In this document: piece by piece, positions 1 to 7,965 of the stretch
How the letters are laid out: every line of letters starts with the position of its first letter
Position numbering within the stretch: position 1 is the stretch's first letter
Origin: Bacteroidales bacterium
GTDB lineage: Bacteria; Bacteroidota; Bacteroidia; Bacteroidales; DTU049
Assembly (NCBI GenBank): GCA_018432645.1
Contig: JAHDSP010000171.1
Location: 1 to 10,060, forward strand
Reading direction: 5' to 3'
DNA: 10,060 nt
Notes under the pieces: model-generated
Seen by the model: the letters and a program-made list of their open reading frames with translations, nothing else
Told to the model about the DNA's origin: nothing
The model's database searches: none
Made by a program: the position numbers and the translations under genes

Positions 1-427
1 CATTATCTTCAAAAGACTGCATGGCACACAAAATTCTATGTCGCCAAAAGAAACTCGTTGTGAGACTAATATTTGCAATTCTGGCACACTCTCTCAAGCT
101 CATTCCTGCACTCATACATTTGATATATTCGAGCATTTTACCCTTTTTATGAACACCGTACATAAAAGTGCCTGTGGTAACTCTGAATTGCCTACCACAG
201 GTTTTGCAACGGTAATTTTGTACTCCACTTTGCAAACCATTTTTAATTACATGACTACTATTGCAATCTGGACAAAGTACACCAGTAGACATTGCCTTAA
301 TTTCTTGGTAATCGACTACATCTTTGCCTTTCTCGATCATCTCATTATAGAGATTATCGTATAATTCACGTGTACCTTCTTTAGTAAGGGTGAATATTTT
401 CGTTGGGTTTTCAAATATTTTATCCAT
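1..427 (-). CDS. IS1595-like transposase, N-terminal part (runs off left edge)
   Basis: Translating the minus strand from an ATG at 427 gives 142 uninterrupted codons to the window edge, so the gene is cut by the window rather than visibly broken. Residues 52-77 form a zinc ribbon, CPDC followed by CKTC (C52, C55, C74, C77). After it comes a TTGTFMYGVHKKGK segment and then a helix-turn-helix-like stretch (about 108-133, SLRECARIANISLTTSFFWRH). Zinc ribbon, TGT segment and SLRECA...WRH helix in this order are what I know from IS1595/ISXO2-type DDE transposases; the catalytic domain would lie outside the window. A TATATTTG promoter element precedes it. The right-edge transposase is a homologue with roughly half identical residues over the shared 54-residue zinc-ribbon region, so the two are different elements of one family. 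Codon use is visibly less AT-rich than in the neighbouring rlmC-like gene, which suggests more recent arrival. Confidence 0.85.
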   Translation of the reverse strand, partial: MDKIFENPTKIFTLTKEGTRELYDNLYNEMIEKGKDVVDYQEIKAMSTGVLCPDCNSSHVIKNGLQSGVQNYRCKTCGRQFRVTTGTFMYGVHKKGKMLEYIKCMSAGMSLRECARIANISLTTSFFWRHRILCAMQSFEDN

Positions 428-444
428 AACAATAAATTTTTATG

Positions 445-471
445 CAAATATATAAATTATTTTTATTCAAA
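445..471 (-). promoter_or_regulatory. Bacteroidota-type promoter for the left transposase
   Basis: On the minus strand TATATTTG (445-452) matches the -7 consensus TAnnTTTG exactly. A TTTG at 468-471 could be the -33 element, but the spacer of 15 nt is shorter than the usual 17-23. The -7 element ends about 17 nt before the ATG at 427, giving a leader of only about a dozen bases. Confidence 0.5.
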
Positions 472-504
472 AAACTTGATATTATAAAACAATTTTATTT
501 TTTA

Positions 505-547
505 ATATTTAGATTGAACCTGTTCCCATCAGGTTCAATCTAAATAT
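505..547 (-). terminator. 18-bp perfect hairpin downstream of the rlmC-like gene
   Basis: Bases 505-522 pair perfectly with 530-547 around a 7-base loop (523-529, TTCCCAT). It begins about 45 nt past the rlmC-like stop codon and before the left transposase promoter, so a transcription terminator that insulates the two is the simplest reading. Against a classical intrinsic terminator, the minus-strand sequence after the stem is A-rich rather than a clean U tract. It could instead be part of the insertion sequence or a dispersed palindromic repeat. An octamer TCCCATCA occurs at 524-531 and again at 547-554. Confidence 0.5.
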
Positions 548-591
548 CCCATCAAGTCTTACTAAAATTATATAATCTAGCCCCTATTTCA

Positions 592-1653
592 TTATTTTAA
601 TCCCATTAGTACTAGTGCCTCAATATTATTCGTATATGGCAAAAAATCAAAAAAATGTATGTGATTAATTAAATAATGATTTTTTAAACAATTCAAATCT
701 TTGTTTAATGATTTGGGATTACAAGATAAGTAAGCTATTTGTTTTGGAGGCTTTTTTAGTATTTTTTCTATAAGTTGCTCGCCAATACCAGATCTCGGAG
801 GATTTACATATAAAGAATAATTATTGAAAAAAGTTGAATTTCCTAAAATAATATGATTAATTATTGTTTCTACATTACCTGTATAAAGATTAGTGTTAAA
901 TGAATTTTTTTTAGCACATTCTATAGAAACGGGAGATTGCTCGACTCCTATTATTCTATTGAAATATCGCTCTGAATTAGCAGACATGATACCAATGCCG
1001 CAATATATATCTAACAAATTTTCATTATTTTTTAAATAATCTATTGCAATTTGTAAACTTTCAATATGAATTGAGCTAATTTGCTGCTGAAAAGCCAATG
1101 GATGATACCAATAACCTAAATCATTTCTGAGGAACGTTTCACCATAGATAGGGTAAAGATAACTTTTTAAAAAAACTTTATTTCCAGTAGCTGGATTCAA
1201 ATGTAAAAATAAATTAGGGAAATCTCTTTCAGTGAATATATCTTTAGTTAATTCAATATATTTAGGTAGTTTATTATAGTGATCTTTTATTACAAGCACA
1301 ATAGCCATATCATTAAATAAAATATATTTTAAAGGGAATTTATCAAAATGTGGTAGAGAATATTTAGTGATTTCAATTAACTCATTAATAGATTGTGAAT
1401 GCAAGGGGCAATTATTGATATTAACTACATCATTATTTTGAATCAATCCGATTTTGGGTGGAATTATAGTAGAATCCACATGTAGAAGGGATTTTTTGCG
1501 ATAGTGCAATTGATTAAGTGGGTGGAGAGTAATAGATTCATTTTTATCAATTGATAGTATATTAATAGCTTTATCTAATTTTTTCGACCAGATTTCTCGA
1601 TAAGTACCATAAGAAAAAGAACATGCATGGCAATTAGGATGTACATTACACAT
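592..1653 (-). CDS. rlmC: RlmC-like 23S rRNA (uracil-C5)-methyltransferase
   Basis: This 353-residue protein belongs to the TrmA/RumA (m5U methyltransferase) family, which transfers a methyl group from S-adenosylmethionine to C5 of uridine. Four cysteines (C2, C8, C11 and C82 in NCPLH) match the [4Fe-4S] ligand pattern of the RumA/RlmC branch. The SAM motif LLDIYCGIG is at 213-221, VNPPRSGIG at 283-291, and the nucleophile is C311 in LSCNP; the C-terminal FLPYTNNIEAL carries the general-base glutamate E345. There is no N-terminal TRAM domain. Lack of TRAM, the length, the cysteine spacing and VNPPR rather than VDPPR all resemble E. coli RlmC, which methylates U747 of 23S rRNA. The exact target uridine in this organism is inferred, and another m5U site is possible. 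The ATG is preceded by its own promoter, and an 18-bp hairpin follows the stop. It lies 71 nt after the biotin carrier gene and is probably a separate unit. Confidence 0.82.
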   Translation of the reverse strand: MCNVHPNCHACSFSYGTYREIWSKKLDKAINILSIDKNESITLHPLNQLHYRKKSLLHVDSTIIPPKIGLIQNNDVVNINNCPLHSQSINELIEITKYSLPHFDKFPLKYILFNDMAIVLVIKDHYNKLPKYIELTKDIFTERDFPNLFLHLNPATGNKVFLKSYLYPIYGETFLRNDLGYWYHPLAFQQQISSIHIESLQIAIDYLKNNENLLDIYCGIGIMSANSERYFNRIIGVEQSPVSIECAKKNSFNTNLYTGNVETIINHIILGNSTFFNNYSLYVNPPRSGIGEQLIEKILKKPPKQIAYLSCNPKSLNKDLNCLKNHYLINHIHFFDFLPYTNNIEALVLMGLK

Positions 1654-1674
1654 AATTAAAACACTCTATGCGCG

Positions 1675-1682
1675 CAAATTTA
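1675..1682 (-). promoter_or_regulatory. -7 promoter element of the rlmC-like gene
   Basis: The minus strand reads TAAATTTG, an exact TAnnTTTG match ending about 21 nt before the ATG at 1653. I see no clear TTTG at the -33 distance, only an A/T tract, so this rests on the -7 element and its position. Confidence 0.4.
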
Positions 1683-1724
1683 TAAAGCAAATATTGTGAT
1701 AAAAAAAATTAGTCAATTATGATT

Positions 1725-2096
1725 TTATTTTTTATTTTTTATATTGCTTATTTCAAATAAAACGTAATCTTTAGCTACTTTATCCCCTTCCTTGACATTT
1801 ATTTTTTTTATCTTACCGTCGATAGGAGCTAATACTTTATTATTCATTTTCATCGCTTCTAAGTCGCATAGTATATCGCCTTTGTGTATTTCTTCTTTTT
1901 CTTTTACACGAATACCTTTGATAATACCAGGGATGAAGGAATATACTAAATGCAAATCTTTTTTAGTATACGATTTACGTTTTTTATATTTAGAAGGTAT
2001 AATAGTAAAATACGTAACATCATTAATCATAAATTCTTCAAATTGTTGTGAATTTTCTTTTATATCTTGACTGATATTATTTTCTTGATTTTTCAT
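1725..2096 (-). CDS. Biotin carboxyl carrier protein of an acyl-CoA carboxylase/decarboxylase
   Basis: This 123-residue protein ends in a biotinyl/lipoyl attachment domain (about 50-117). It has the biotinylation motif EAMKM at 80-84, so K83 should carry the biotin, with the usual hairpin partners (HKGDILCDLEAMKM, then APIDGKI and VKEGDKV). The N-terminal 50 residues are charged, with a lysine-rich stretch (KYKKRKSYTKK), and contain no further domain I recognise. The protein would swing carboxylated biotin to the carboxyltransferase encoded 12 nt upstream. Length and gene order fit the small stand-alone carrier subunits of propionyl-CoA carboxylases and methylmalonyl-CoA decarboxylases, rather than AccB of acetyl-CoA carboxylase, which usually sits beside accC. 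No biotin carboxylase gene follows; the next gene downstream is the unrelated rRNA methyltransferase. No Shine-Dalgarno sequence is visible in the 12-nt gap. Confidence 0.88.
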   Translation of the reverse strand: MKNQENNISQDIKENSQQFEEFMINDVTYFTIIPSKYKKRKSYTKKDLHLVYSFIPGIIKGIRVKEKEEIHKGDILCDLEAMKMNNKVLAPIDGKIKKINVKEGDKVAKDYVLFEISNIKNKK

Positions 2097-2108
2097 AATA
2101 AAATATTT

Positions 2109-3656
2109 TTAGAATGGTGGAATGCCATGTTTTTTTTCAGGCATGACAACTGTTTTATTAGTAGAAATTTGCAAAGAGTGAGCTATATACATACGTGTAT
2201 CTTTAGGATCTATAACAGCATCTATATGACCATAGGCAGCAGCTACATAAGGATTAGCGAATTTTACTCTATATTCATCGACTTTCTTTTTTCTCATCTC
2301 TTCTGGATTTTCTGCTTCTTGAATTTCTTTTTTAAAGATAATATTTGCAGCTCCTTCAGGTCCCATAACAGCAATTTCAGCAGTAGGCCATGCAAAGACA
2401 AAATCAGCTTGTAAATGACGAGAGCCCATAGCTATATAACCACCACCATAAGCCTTACGAAGAATTATTGTGATTTTAGGAACAGTAGCTTCGCTATAAG
2501 CATACAATATTTTGGCGCCATGTCTGATCACACCACTATGCTCTTGATCTACACCAGGTAAATATCCAGGTAAATCTACTAAAGTAATAATAGGAATATT
2601 AAAAGCATCACAAAAACGTATAAAACGAGCTGCTTTATCGCTGCTATCTACATCTAAAACACCTGCTAAATATAAAGGTTGATTAGCAACTATTCCCACA
2701 GTCATGCCTTCTATTCTTGCAAATCCTACAACTACATTTGGTGCAAATAATTCCTGTACTTCAAAGAAAAAGCTCGCATCGGCTATTGCTCTAATAATAT
2801 CTCTAACGTCATATGGTTCTTTTTCATCATTAGGAAATATTTTAGAAATTTTATATTCTTTGGTGTCTGGTTCTTCAGCTTCTAACATTTCTGGTTTATG
2901 TGAATTATTCCATGGAATAAAACTTAATAAAGTTTTAATTTGAGTAAAACATTCAAATTCATTATAAGCGAAAAAATGAGCATTACCACTTATAGAAGCA
3001 TGTGTACGAGCACCACCTAACTCTTCCATAGATATTTCTTCTCCCAATACAGTTTTAATAACCTCTGGCCCAGTGATAAACATTTTAGAAATGCCGTCAA
3101 CTACAAAAACAAAATCTGTAAGAGCTGGCGAATATACAGCTCCACCAGCACAAGGACCTAAAATAACGCTAATTTGAGGTATTACTCCTGATGATAAGGT
3201 ATTTCTATAAAAAATTTCACCATAACCAGCTAAACTATTGACACCCTCTTGTATACGAGCTCCACCAGAATCATTAATACCTATCAAAGGTACTTTCATC
3301 TTAAGAGCATGATCCATAATTTTAGTAATTTTTTTAGCATGCATATATCCAAGAGAGCCACCAGCTACAGTAAAATCTTGAGCATAGATACACACTGGAT
3401 GACCATCTACAGTTCCAGTACCTGTAACTACACCATCACCAGGTAAATATTTTTTGTCCATATCAAAATCTTTACCTGCATGCTCTACAAATAAATCATA
3501 TTCATGAAAAGAATCTTTATCAAGAATAGCTAATATTCGCTCGCGAGCAGTGAGTTTACCCATAGATACTTGCTTCTCTATAGCATTCATACCTCCACCC
3601 TGTTGAGCATTTTGCATTCGCTTTTTTAATTCTCGTGTCTTTTGCCTTAATGACAT
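2109..3656 (-). CDS. Acyl-CoA carboxyltransferase subunit (PccB / MmdA family)
   Basis: This 515-residue, full-length carboxyltransferase of the crotonase-fold acyl-CoA carboxylase beta family moves CO2 between biotin and an acyl-CoA in the cytoplasm. The N-terminal half holds the acyl-CoA oxyanion-hole region (SGGARIQEGV, 130-139, and GPCAGGAVYSPAL, 167-179). The C-terminal half holds the biotin-side site (DLPGYLPG at 361-368, RHGAKILYAYSEATVPK at 378-394, KAYGGGY at 401-407). The residue after GGGY is I408. Propionyl-CoA carboxylases such as human PCCB have YDVM there, with an aspartate known to affect acyl-chain choice. Isoleucine, together with MGPEGAANIIFKKE (431-444), looks closer to methylmalonyl-CoA decarboxylase and transcarboxylase subunits. 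I therefore do not assign pccB or mmdA. It is the first gene of a two-gene unit with the biotin carrier, and a TATATTTG element lies upstream. The start MSLRQKTREL fits the family N-terminus. Confidence 0.93.
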   Translation of the reverse strand: MSLRQKTRELKKRMQNAQQGGGMNAIEKQVSMGKLTARERILAILDKDSFHEYDLFVEHAGKDFDMDKKYLPGDGVVTGTGTVDGHPVCIYAQDFTVAGGSLGYMHAKKITKIMDHALKMKVPLIGINDSGGARIQEGVNSLAGYGEIFYRNTLSSGVIPQISVILGPCAGGAVYSPALTDFVFVVDGISKMFITGPEVIKTVLGEEISMEELGGARTHASISGNAHFFAYNEFECFTQIKTLLSFIPWNNSHKPEMLEAEEPDTKEYKISKIFPNDEKEPYDVRDIIRAIADASFFFEVQELFAPNVVVGFARIEGMTVGIVANQPLYLAGVLDVDSSDKAARFIRFCDAFNIPIITLVDLPGYLPGVDQEHSGVIRHGAKILYAYSEATVPKITIILRKAYGGGYIAMGSRHLQADFVFAWPTAEIAVMGPEGAANIIFKKEIQEAENPEEMRKKKVDEYRVKFANPYVAAAYGHIDAVIDPKDTRMYIAHSLQISTNKTVVMPEKKHGIPPF

Positions 3657-3686
3657 AATTCTAATTTTTTTGTTTTAATTGAACTG

Positions 3687-3694
3687 CAAATATA
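3687..3694 (-). promoter_or_regulatory. -7 promoter element of the carboxyltransferase-biotin carrier unit
   Basis: The minus strand reads TATATTTG, an exact TAnnTTTG match about 30 nt before the ATG at 3656, inside the 89-nt gap after feoAB. No TTTG is found at the proper -33 distance. The leader would be the longest of the minus-strand units, at about 25 nt. Confidence 0.4.
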
Positions 3695-3745
3695 AATTTA
3701 TTTTTTAAAATGAGATTAATTGAGTTCTTTAGCCGAAATATGGTT

Positions 3746-6112
3746 TTAAAAAAATAATGTAAAAATATTTTTAACTAGTAAAGCCACACCATAAGCTATA
3801 ATTGTAGGATAAATAGCTGCGAATATTGACCACCACCAAGATCCAGTTTCTCTTTTAATAGATGACAATGTAGCTATACATGGGCAATAAAGTAATGCAA
3901 AAAATAATAAACCCGCTGCTGCTGGAGGTGATAGCATATGAGCAATGGAACCTTCGGTGGGCAAGACTATAGACAATGTAGATACAATAAGCTCTTTAGC
4001 CACCGTACCAGTAATAAGTGCAGATATTATATGCCAATCATACCCCAATGGTTTAAATATAGGTTCTAATACTGTGCTTATTTTAGCTAAATATGAATTA
4101 GAAATTCTTTCGAGATTTAACTGAGTTTGTAAAGAATCTAATAAAGTAGCATTAGTTGGAATATCAGTAATATTGGCTATTTGATTTTCTATTGCTTTTA
4201 TACTGTCACTTTTCATAGGAAAGTGAGATAAAAACCAAATTGCAATGGATGCTATAAAAATTATTGTACCGATTTTTTTCAAATACATAGATGCTCTAAA
4301 CCACATATGTTTGGCAATAGCATTAAATGTGGGCATTCTATATGGTGGCAGTTCCATTACAAATGGAGAAGCCTCTTTAGCAAATAAAAATTTTCGAAAC
4401 AAAATAGCTACAATAGCAGCTATTAATACTCCTGTTAAATATAATATAAATGGCATATATGCCAGTGAATTGGGGAAAAATATATTAATAATTAACACAT
4501 AAATTGCCAATCTAGCATTACATGAAAAAAATGGATTTATCAATATGGTTATTTTCCTATCTGATGGATTCTCTAGAATTCTAGAAGACATTATTGCAGG
4601 CACATTACATCCAAACCCCATTATCATAGGTATAAATGATTTGCCATGAAGTCCTATACGATGCATCAATTTATCCATCAGAAAAGCCACTCTACTTAGA
4701 TAGCCTGTATCCTCCATGAAAGCAATAAATAAAAATAAAATAACAATATTTGGTAAAAATACCAATACACTTCCTACACCTGTGATGACACCATCTATTA
4801 ATAAATCTTTAAAAAGTGATGTCGGCAAAAGTCCAGATAAAAATACTTTAATCCAATCTATTCCTAAACTCATCCAATTCTGCAAAAAACTACCTAAATA
4901 AAATGTAGAAAAAAACATGATATACAAAAAAGCAAGGAATATAGGTATTCCCCAAATTTTGTGTGTTAATATTCTATCTAGTTTATCAATACCTTTATCA
5001 GAGTCATCTCGTGAATATGTTAATGTCTCTTTCAATGCTCCTTTTATGAAACCATATCTAATATCAGTAAACAGAAATTCAGTTGGTTGATTATATTGAT
5101 TTTCGATACTTTCTATACATTTATCTACTATATGTTTCAAAGAGGCATACTCATTTCGATTTATTAAACGAAGAAATTCTGGATCTTTTTCTAACAATTT
5201 AATAGCAACGAAGCGTGTAGATATAGCAGATTTAGTGAAATTCGTTTTAGCAATTTCATTTTCAATTTTATCTATACAATTTTCTATAGGGAGAGGGAAA
5301 TGAACTACACTTTTAACAGTTAATTTAGATTCATATCTATTGATCACAGCATCCAATAGTACATCAATGCCTTTATTTTTATTAGCTATTGTAGGAATAA
5401 TAGGTATTTTAAGCATCTCGCTAAGTGAATTTATGTTTAATTTGGTAGATTTTTTTGATAATTCATCGAACATATTGAGAGCTATTACCATAGGATAATC
5501 TAGTTCCATTAGCTGAGTAGTTAGTAGCATATTACGTTCAATATTAGTAGCATCTATCACATTAATAATAACATCTGGCATTTTTTGAAGTAAATAACGA
5601 CGTACATAAGCCTCCTCGGGTGAAAAAACTTGTAATGAATACGTACCAGGTAAATCTACTAAAGTGATTTTATAATCTCTATATTCTATAATGCCAGTTT
5701 TGGCATCAACTGTTACACCAGCATAATTCCCCACGTGCTCATGTGCACGACTAGCAAAATTAAAAATAGTGGTTTTCCCAGAATTAGGATTACCTATAAG
5801 AGCTACTTCAATATTTTTACTTTTTTTTGTGATTATATGCTTAACATTTGTCGAGAAAATATCAATATTTTCTAACTCATGCAATTCTTCTTCTGTAGTG
5901 ATTTCAATGTTAATTGCTTCACTTCGTCTAAGAGAGACTTTAGATCCCATCACTTGAAACAGCAATGGGTCATTTAATGGAGCTTTGTGCAATAGAGTAA
6001 CTTTTTCATTAGTTTTAAATCCCATCTCCATTAATCTATGGCGAAAAGTCTCATTGCCCCTAATCTTTACTATATAGCCACTCTGTCCAATATCTAAATC
6101 ATTTAAAGTCAT
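3746..6112 (-). CDS. feoB: FeoA-FeoB fusion ferrous iron transporter
   Basis: This 788-residue protein combines an N-terminal FeoA SH3-like domain (about 1-75) with a complete FeoB, the inner-membrane Fe2+ importer. The GTPase domain shows G1 GNPNSGKTT (107-115), G2 threonine in GVTVD (132-136), G3 DLPG (153-156) and G4 NMFD (213-216), followed by a helical regulatory region to about 380. The membrane domain starts near 387 and contains the conserved FeoB core motifs, including GCNVPAIMSSR (501-511), NPFFSCNARLAIY (526-538), GTVAKELIV (702-710) and YCPCIATL (742-749). A loop of about 60 residues (630-690) lies between membrane segments. All parts are present and in frame, so it should be functional. 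FeoA and FeoB on one chain is common in Bacteroidota. The gene has its own TAATTTTG promoter element; I found no convincing Fur-type operator in the 160-nt upstream gap. Neighbours on either side are not iron genes. Confidence 0.96.
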   Translation of the reverse strand: MTLNDLDIGQSGYIVKIRGNETFRHRLMEMGFKTNEKVTLLHKAPLNDPLLFQVMGSKVSLRRSEAINIEITTEEELHELENIDIFSTNVKHIITKKSKNIEVALIGNPNSGKTTIFNFASRAHEHVGNYAGVTVDAKTGIIEYRDYKITLVDLPGTYSLQVFSPEEAYVRRYLLQKMPDVIINVIDATNIERNMLLTTQLMELDYPMVIALNMFDELSKKSTKLNINSLSEMLKIPIIPTIANKNKGIDVLLDAVINRYESKLTVKSVVHFPLPIENCIDKIENEIAKTNFTKSAISTRFVAIKLLEKDPEFLRLINRNEYASLKHIVDKCIESIENQYNQPTEFLFTDIRYGFIKGALKETLTYSRDDSDKGIDKLDRILTHKIWGIPIFLAFLYIMFFSTFYLGSFLQNWMSLGIDWIKVFLSGLLPTSLFKDLLIDGVITGVGSVLVFLPNIVILFLFIAFMEDTGYLSRVAFLMDKLMHRIGLHGKSFIPMIMGFGCNVPAIMSSRILENPSDRKITILINPFFSCNARLAIYVLIINIFFPNSLAYMPFILYLTGVLIAAIVAILFRKFLFAKEASPFVMELPPYRMPTFNAIAKHMWFRASMYLKKIGTIIFIASIAIWFLSHFPMKSDSIKAIENQIANITDIPTNATLLDSLQTQLNLERISNSYLAKISTVLEPIFKPLGYDWHIISALITGTVAKELIVSTLSIVLPTEGSIAHMLSPPAAAGLLFFALLYCPCIATLSSIKRETGSWWWSIFAAIYPTIIAYGVALLVKNIFTLFF

Positions 6113-6133
6113 TTATAAATTTTAAATATTTTG

Positions 6134-6141
6134 CAAAATTA
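6134..6141 (-). promoter_or_regulatory. -7 promoter element of feoAB
   Basis: The minus strand reads TAATTTTG, an exact TAnnTTTG match ending 21 nt before the feoAB ATG. A possible degenerate -33 element (ATTG, minus strand, 6157-6160) has a spacer of only 15 nt. The 160-nt gap 6113-6272 otherwise holds only AT-rich sequence and an 8-T run (minus strand, 6265-6272) directly after the HAD gene stop codon. No stable hairpin accompanies that run. Confidence 0.4.
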
Positions 6142-6272
6142 ATGAATAAAGATCTACAATCATATTAAGCTGATAAATATAAATGCATTAAAATGAAAGG
6201 AACCTTTTCTGCAATAAAATAATTGTTTTACTATGTACGATATTTGTTTATAATGTTTAATTACAAAAAAAA

Positions 6273-6746
6273 TTACAGCATAAGCTTTTGCAATTCATTA
6301 ATTGTATCATCTGCACGAATATGTAATATACCTACACCACCACGTTGAGACCATTCTTCAATATTTTTTTTCATATCATCGATAAGAATATGATCATTAG
6401 CACTGAAATTTTGCTTTTCTTTTCTAGTAGTTATATGATATTGTATATCTAGTCCTAGCTCTTTTTTAATCCATTGTTCCTTGCATTGAGTAGCTATTTT
6501 TGCCATAGATGTAGGCACAGATGAAAGAATAATTGGATTATATGGACTTATATACTGCCACAATTCTTTTCCATCACTTTTCCATTGAATACCACACCAA
6601 AAGTCCTTTGCTCGACTAGTTATAGAAGCCCAAAAAGTTGAATAACCATAAGCATTAATAAATTCTTTTGGATGTTTACCAAATAATTCTATAAATCTGC
6701 CGTCAAAATCAGTTAGCACTCCATCGAGATCACAAAATATTTTCAT
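6273..6746 (-). CDS. Small HAD-superfamily hydrolase, 5'(3')-deoxyribonucleotidase-like
   Basis: This 157-residue protein carries the HAD phosphatase motifs in order. Motif I is DLDGVLTDFD (6-15), with nucleophile D6 and general acid D8. Motif II is the serine in ILSSVP (73-78). A lysine-rich helix KEQWIKKELG (89-98) supplies the motif III lysine, and motif IV is LIDDMKKNIEEW (121-132) with the metal-binding aspartates D123 and D124. The compact size, the LSSVP segment followed by K-x-x-W-I, and the late LIDD...N...W pattern resemble the NT5C-type 5'(3')-deoxyribonucleotidase family, which dephosphorylates deoxynucleoside monophosphates. The true substrate cannot be read from the sequence, and it may be a generic small-molecule phosphatase. 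The ATG lies inside the end of the MFS gene (17-nt overlap), so translation is probably coupled. It is the last gene of that operon. Confidence 0.8.
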   Translation of the reverse strand: MKIFCDLDGVLTDFDGRFIELFGKHPKEFINAYGYSTFWASITSRAKDFWCGIQWKSDGKELWQYISPYNPIILSSVPTSMAKIATQCKEQWIKKELGLDIQYHITTRKEKQNFSANDHILIDDMKKNIEEWSQRGGVGILHIRADDTINELQKLML

Positions 6747-7965
6747 TATTTTTTCTTTTTTTAATTTGACGCCAAAGCACTATTATAGCAGATAACAAAA
6801 TTACTACTGAAAAGATAGCCACATATTTAGGATTTATATTATACAAAATTCCCATCAACCAGCTACCAATAAACCACGTAATACCGTAAAAAGTATAATA
6901 AATACCTAATATTCTTCCTCTATAATTTACCTCTACATTATCTGCTATATATGCTAAAGCTATACTCTCCATAGCACCTAATAATACACCCCACAATATT
7001 AAACCAATTACTATATTTGTTATATTAGTAGTCAAGAAAACCAATGGAGCAAAAGATAAACCAATAATAGCTGCTATCCATAGCGTAATTGCACCTTTTT
7101 TATCGTATAAATTACCAAAAATGAATGCTGCCAGTCCATCTACTCCCATCACCATCATATATAACAAAGTAATATATTTGATATCTATCACTTTATTGGT
7201 TTCAATATGAAAAGCCATCAGAGGGAAATCAGCCATTCCTACAGCTAATAAACCTATAGCGATGATATATAATAAAATAGGCTTTATTTTTTTGAGTTCT
7301 AATTTTTGTGTAGGAGCATCAACCTCAGAATCTGTTAATTCAAATTCTTCTGCTTTAGGGAAAAGAGCTTTAGATATAGTTAAAACTATTAGTGTGAGTA
7401 AAGCTGGGATAGCTAAGCTAGCAAATGCCCATTGATATTGAGCATATGTGCCAGCAGACTCTTTCCATTGCATAATGAAAAATAAAAGTAAAGGCCCCAG
7501 CATAGCTCCTATTTGATCTAAAACTTCTACAAAACCAAAGCCTTTTCCTGTACCTACACGTTTAGCAGCAAAAGATACCAATGTTGTTTTAGCTGGAGCT
7601 CTTACTGCCTTGCCTAATCTCTCACAAACTATTAAAATAGCAGCCCATATCCATCCATTGGGTGGTACTACAGCTAGCAGTGGAATAGCAATTAAATTAA
7701 TAGAATAACCAAGAATGGTAAAAAGCCAATATTTCTTAGTTTTATCAACTACAAAACCAAATACCAACCTGATTGTATATCCTATAAATTCTCCCAATCC
7801 AGAAACGAAACCAACAGCAGAGGCACTAGCACCTAAAAATAATAAATATGGACCTATCAAGCTACGTGCACTTTCGTAAGTCATATCTGCTAAAAGACTC
7901 ACAATACCCATTAATAGCAAAAAGGTAAAAGCTTGTTTTTTTAATTTTTTATCTGTCATTTTCAT
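6730..7965 (-). CDS. MFS permease, substrate unknown
   Basis: This 411-residue hydrophobic protein has the size and layout of a 12-helix major facilitator. A motif A-like loop follows the second helix (GFVVDKTKK, 70-78), and a matching copy sits in the second half (GNLYDKKG, 284-291), as expected from the internal duplication. ERLGKAVRAPAKTTL (115-129) resembles the R-x-P loop of drug- and metabolite-type MFS proteins. A charged, acidic cytoplasmic loop (about 200-226) separates the two halves. The N-terminus has an ADMTYESARS segment (26-35) that I recognise only from uncharacterised MFS proteins; I cannot name a substrate. A second ATG two codons later (at 7959) is an equally possible start. 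The gene overlaps trmH upstream by 17 nt and the HAD gene downstream by 17 nt, so all three share one transcript. Confidence 0.88.
   Translation of the reverse strand: MKMTDKKLKKQAFTFLLLMGIVSLLADMTYESARSLIGPYLLFLGASASAVGFVSGLGEFIGYTIRLVFGFVVDKTKKYWLFTILGYSINLIAIPLLAVVPPNGWIWAAILIVCERLGKAVRAPAKTTLVSFAAKRVGTGKGFGFVEVLDQIGAMLGPLLLFFIMQWKESAGTYAQYQWAFASLAIPALLTLIVLTISKALFPKAEEFELTDSEVDAPTQKLELKKIKPILLYIIAIGLLAVGMADFPLMAFHIETNKVIDIKYITLLYMMVMGVDGLAAFIFGNLYDKKGAITLWIAAIIGLSFAPLVFLTTNITNIVIGLILWGVLLGAMESIALAYIADNVEVNYRGRILGIYYTFYGITWFIGSWLMGILYNINPKYVAIFSVVILLSAIIVLWRQIKKRKNNENIL

Noticed and set aside
38..364. 108-codon plus-strand open frame at the left edge
   Set aside because: It is antisense to the left transposase, whose minus-strand frame has a zinc ribbon and family motifs. 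The plus-strand translation shows no domain or promoter.
800..808. Asparagine instead of aspartate in the VNPPR motif of the rlmC-like protein as a sign of inactivation
   Set aside because: E. coli RlmC itself has VNPPR at this site, so the residue is a subgroup feature, and the catalytic C311 and E345 are present.
1701..1727. Intrinsic terminator after the biotin carrier gene
   Set aside because: There is an 8-T run on the minus strand, but the only stem before it is a 4-bp AATT pairing, which is too weak to call.
2067..2414. Plus-strand open frame over the carboxyltransferase and biotin carrier junction
   Set aside because: It is a shadow of two well-supported minus-strand genes, with a Phe/Ile/Ser-rich composition typical of reverse-strand AT-rich coding DNA.
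6113..6272. Fur or DtxR operator upstream of feoAB
   Set aside because: I read the gap on both strands and found no recognisable inverted-repeat iron box, only AT-rich sequence and the -7 element.
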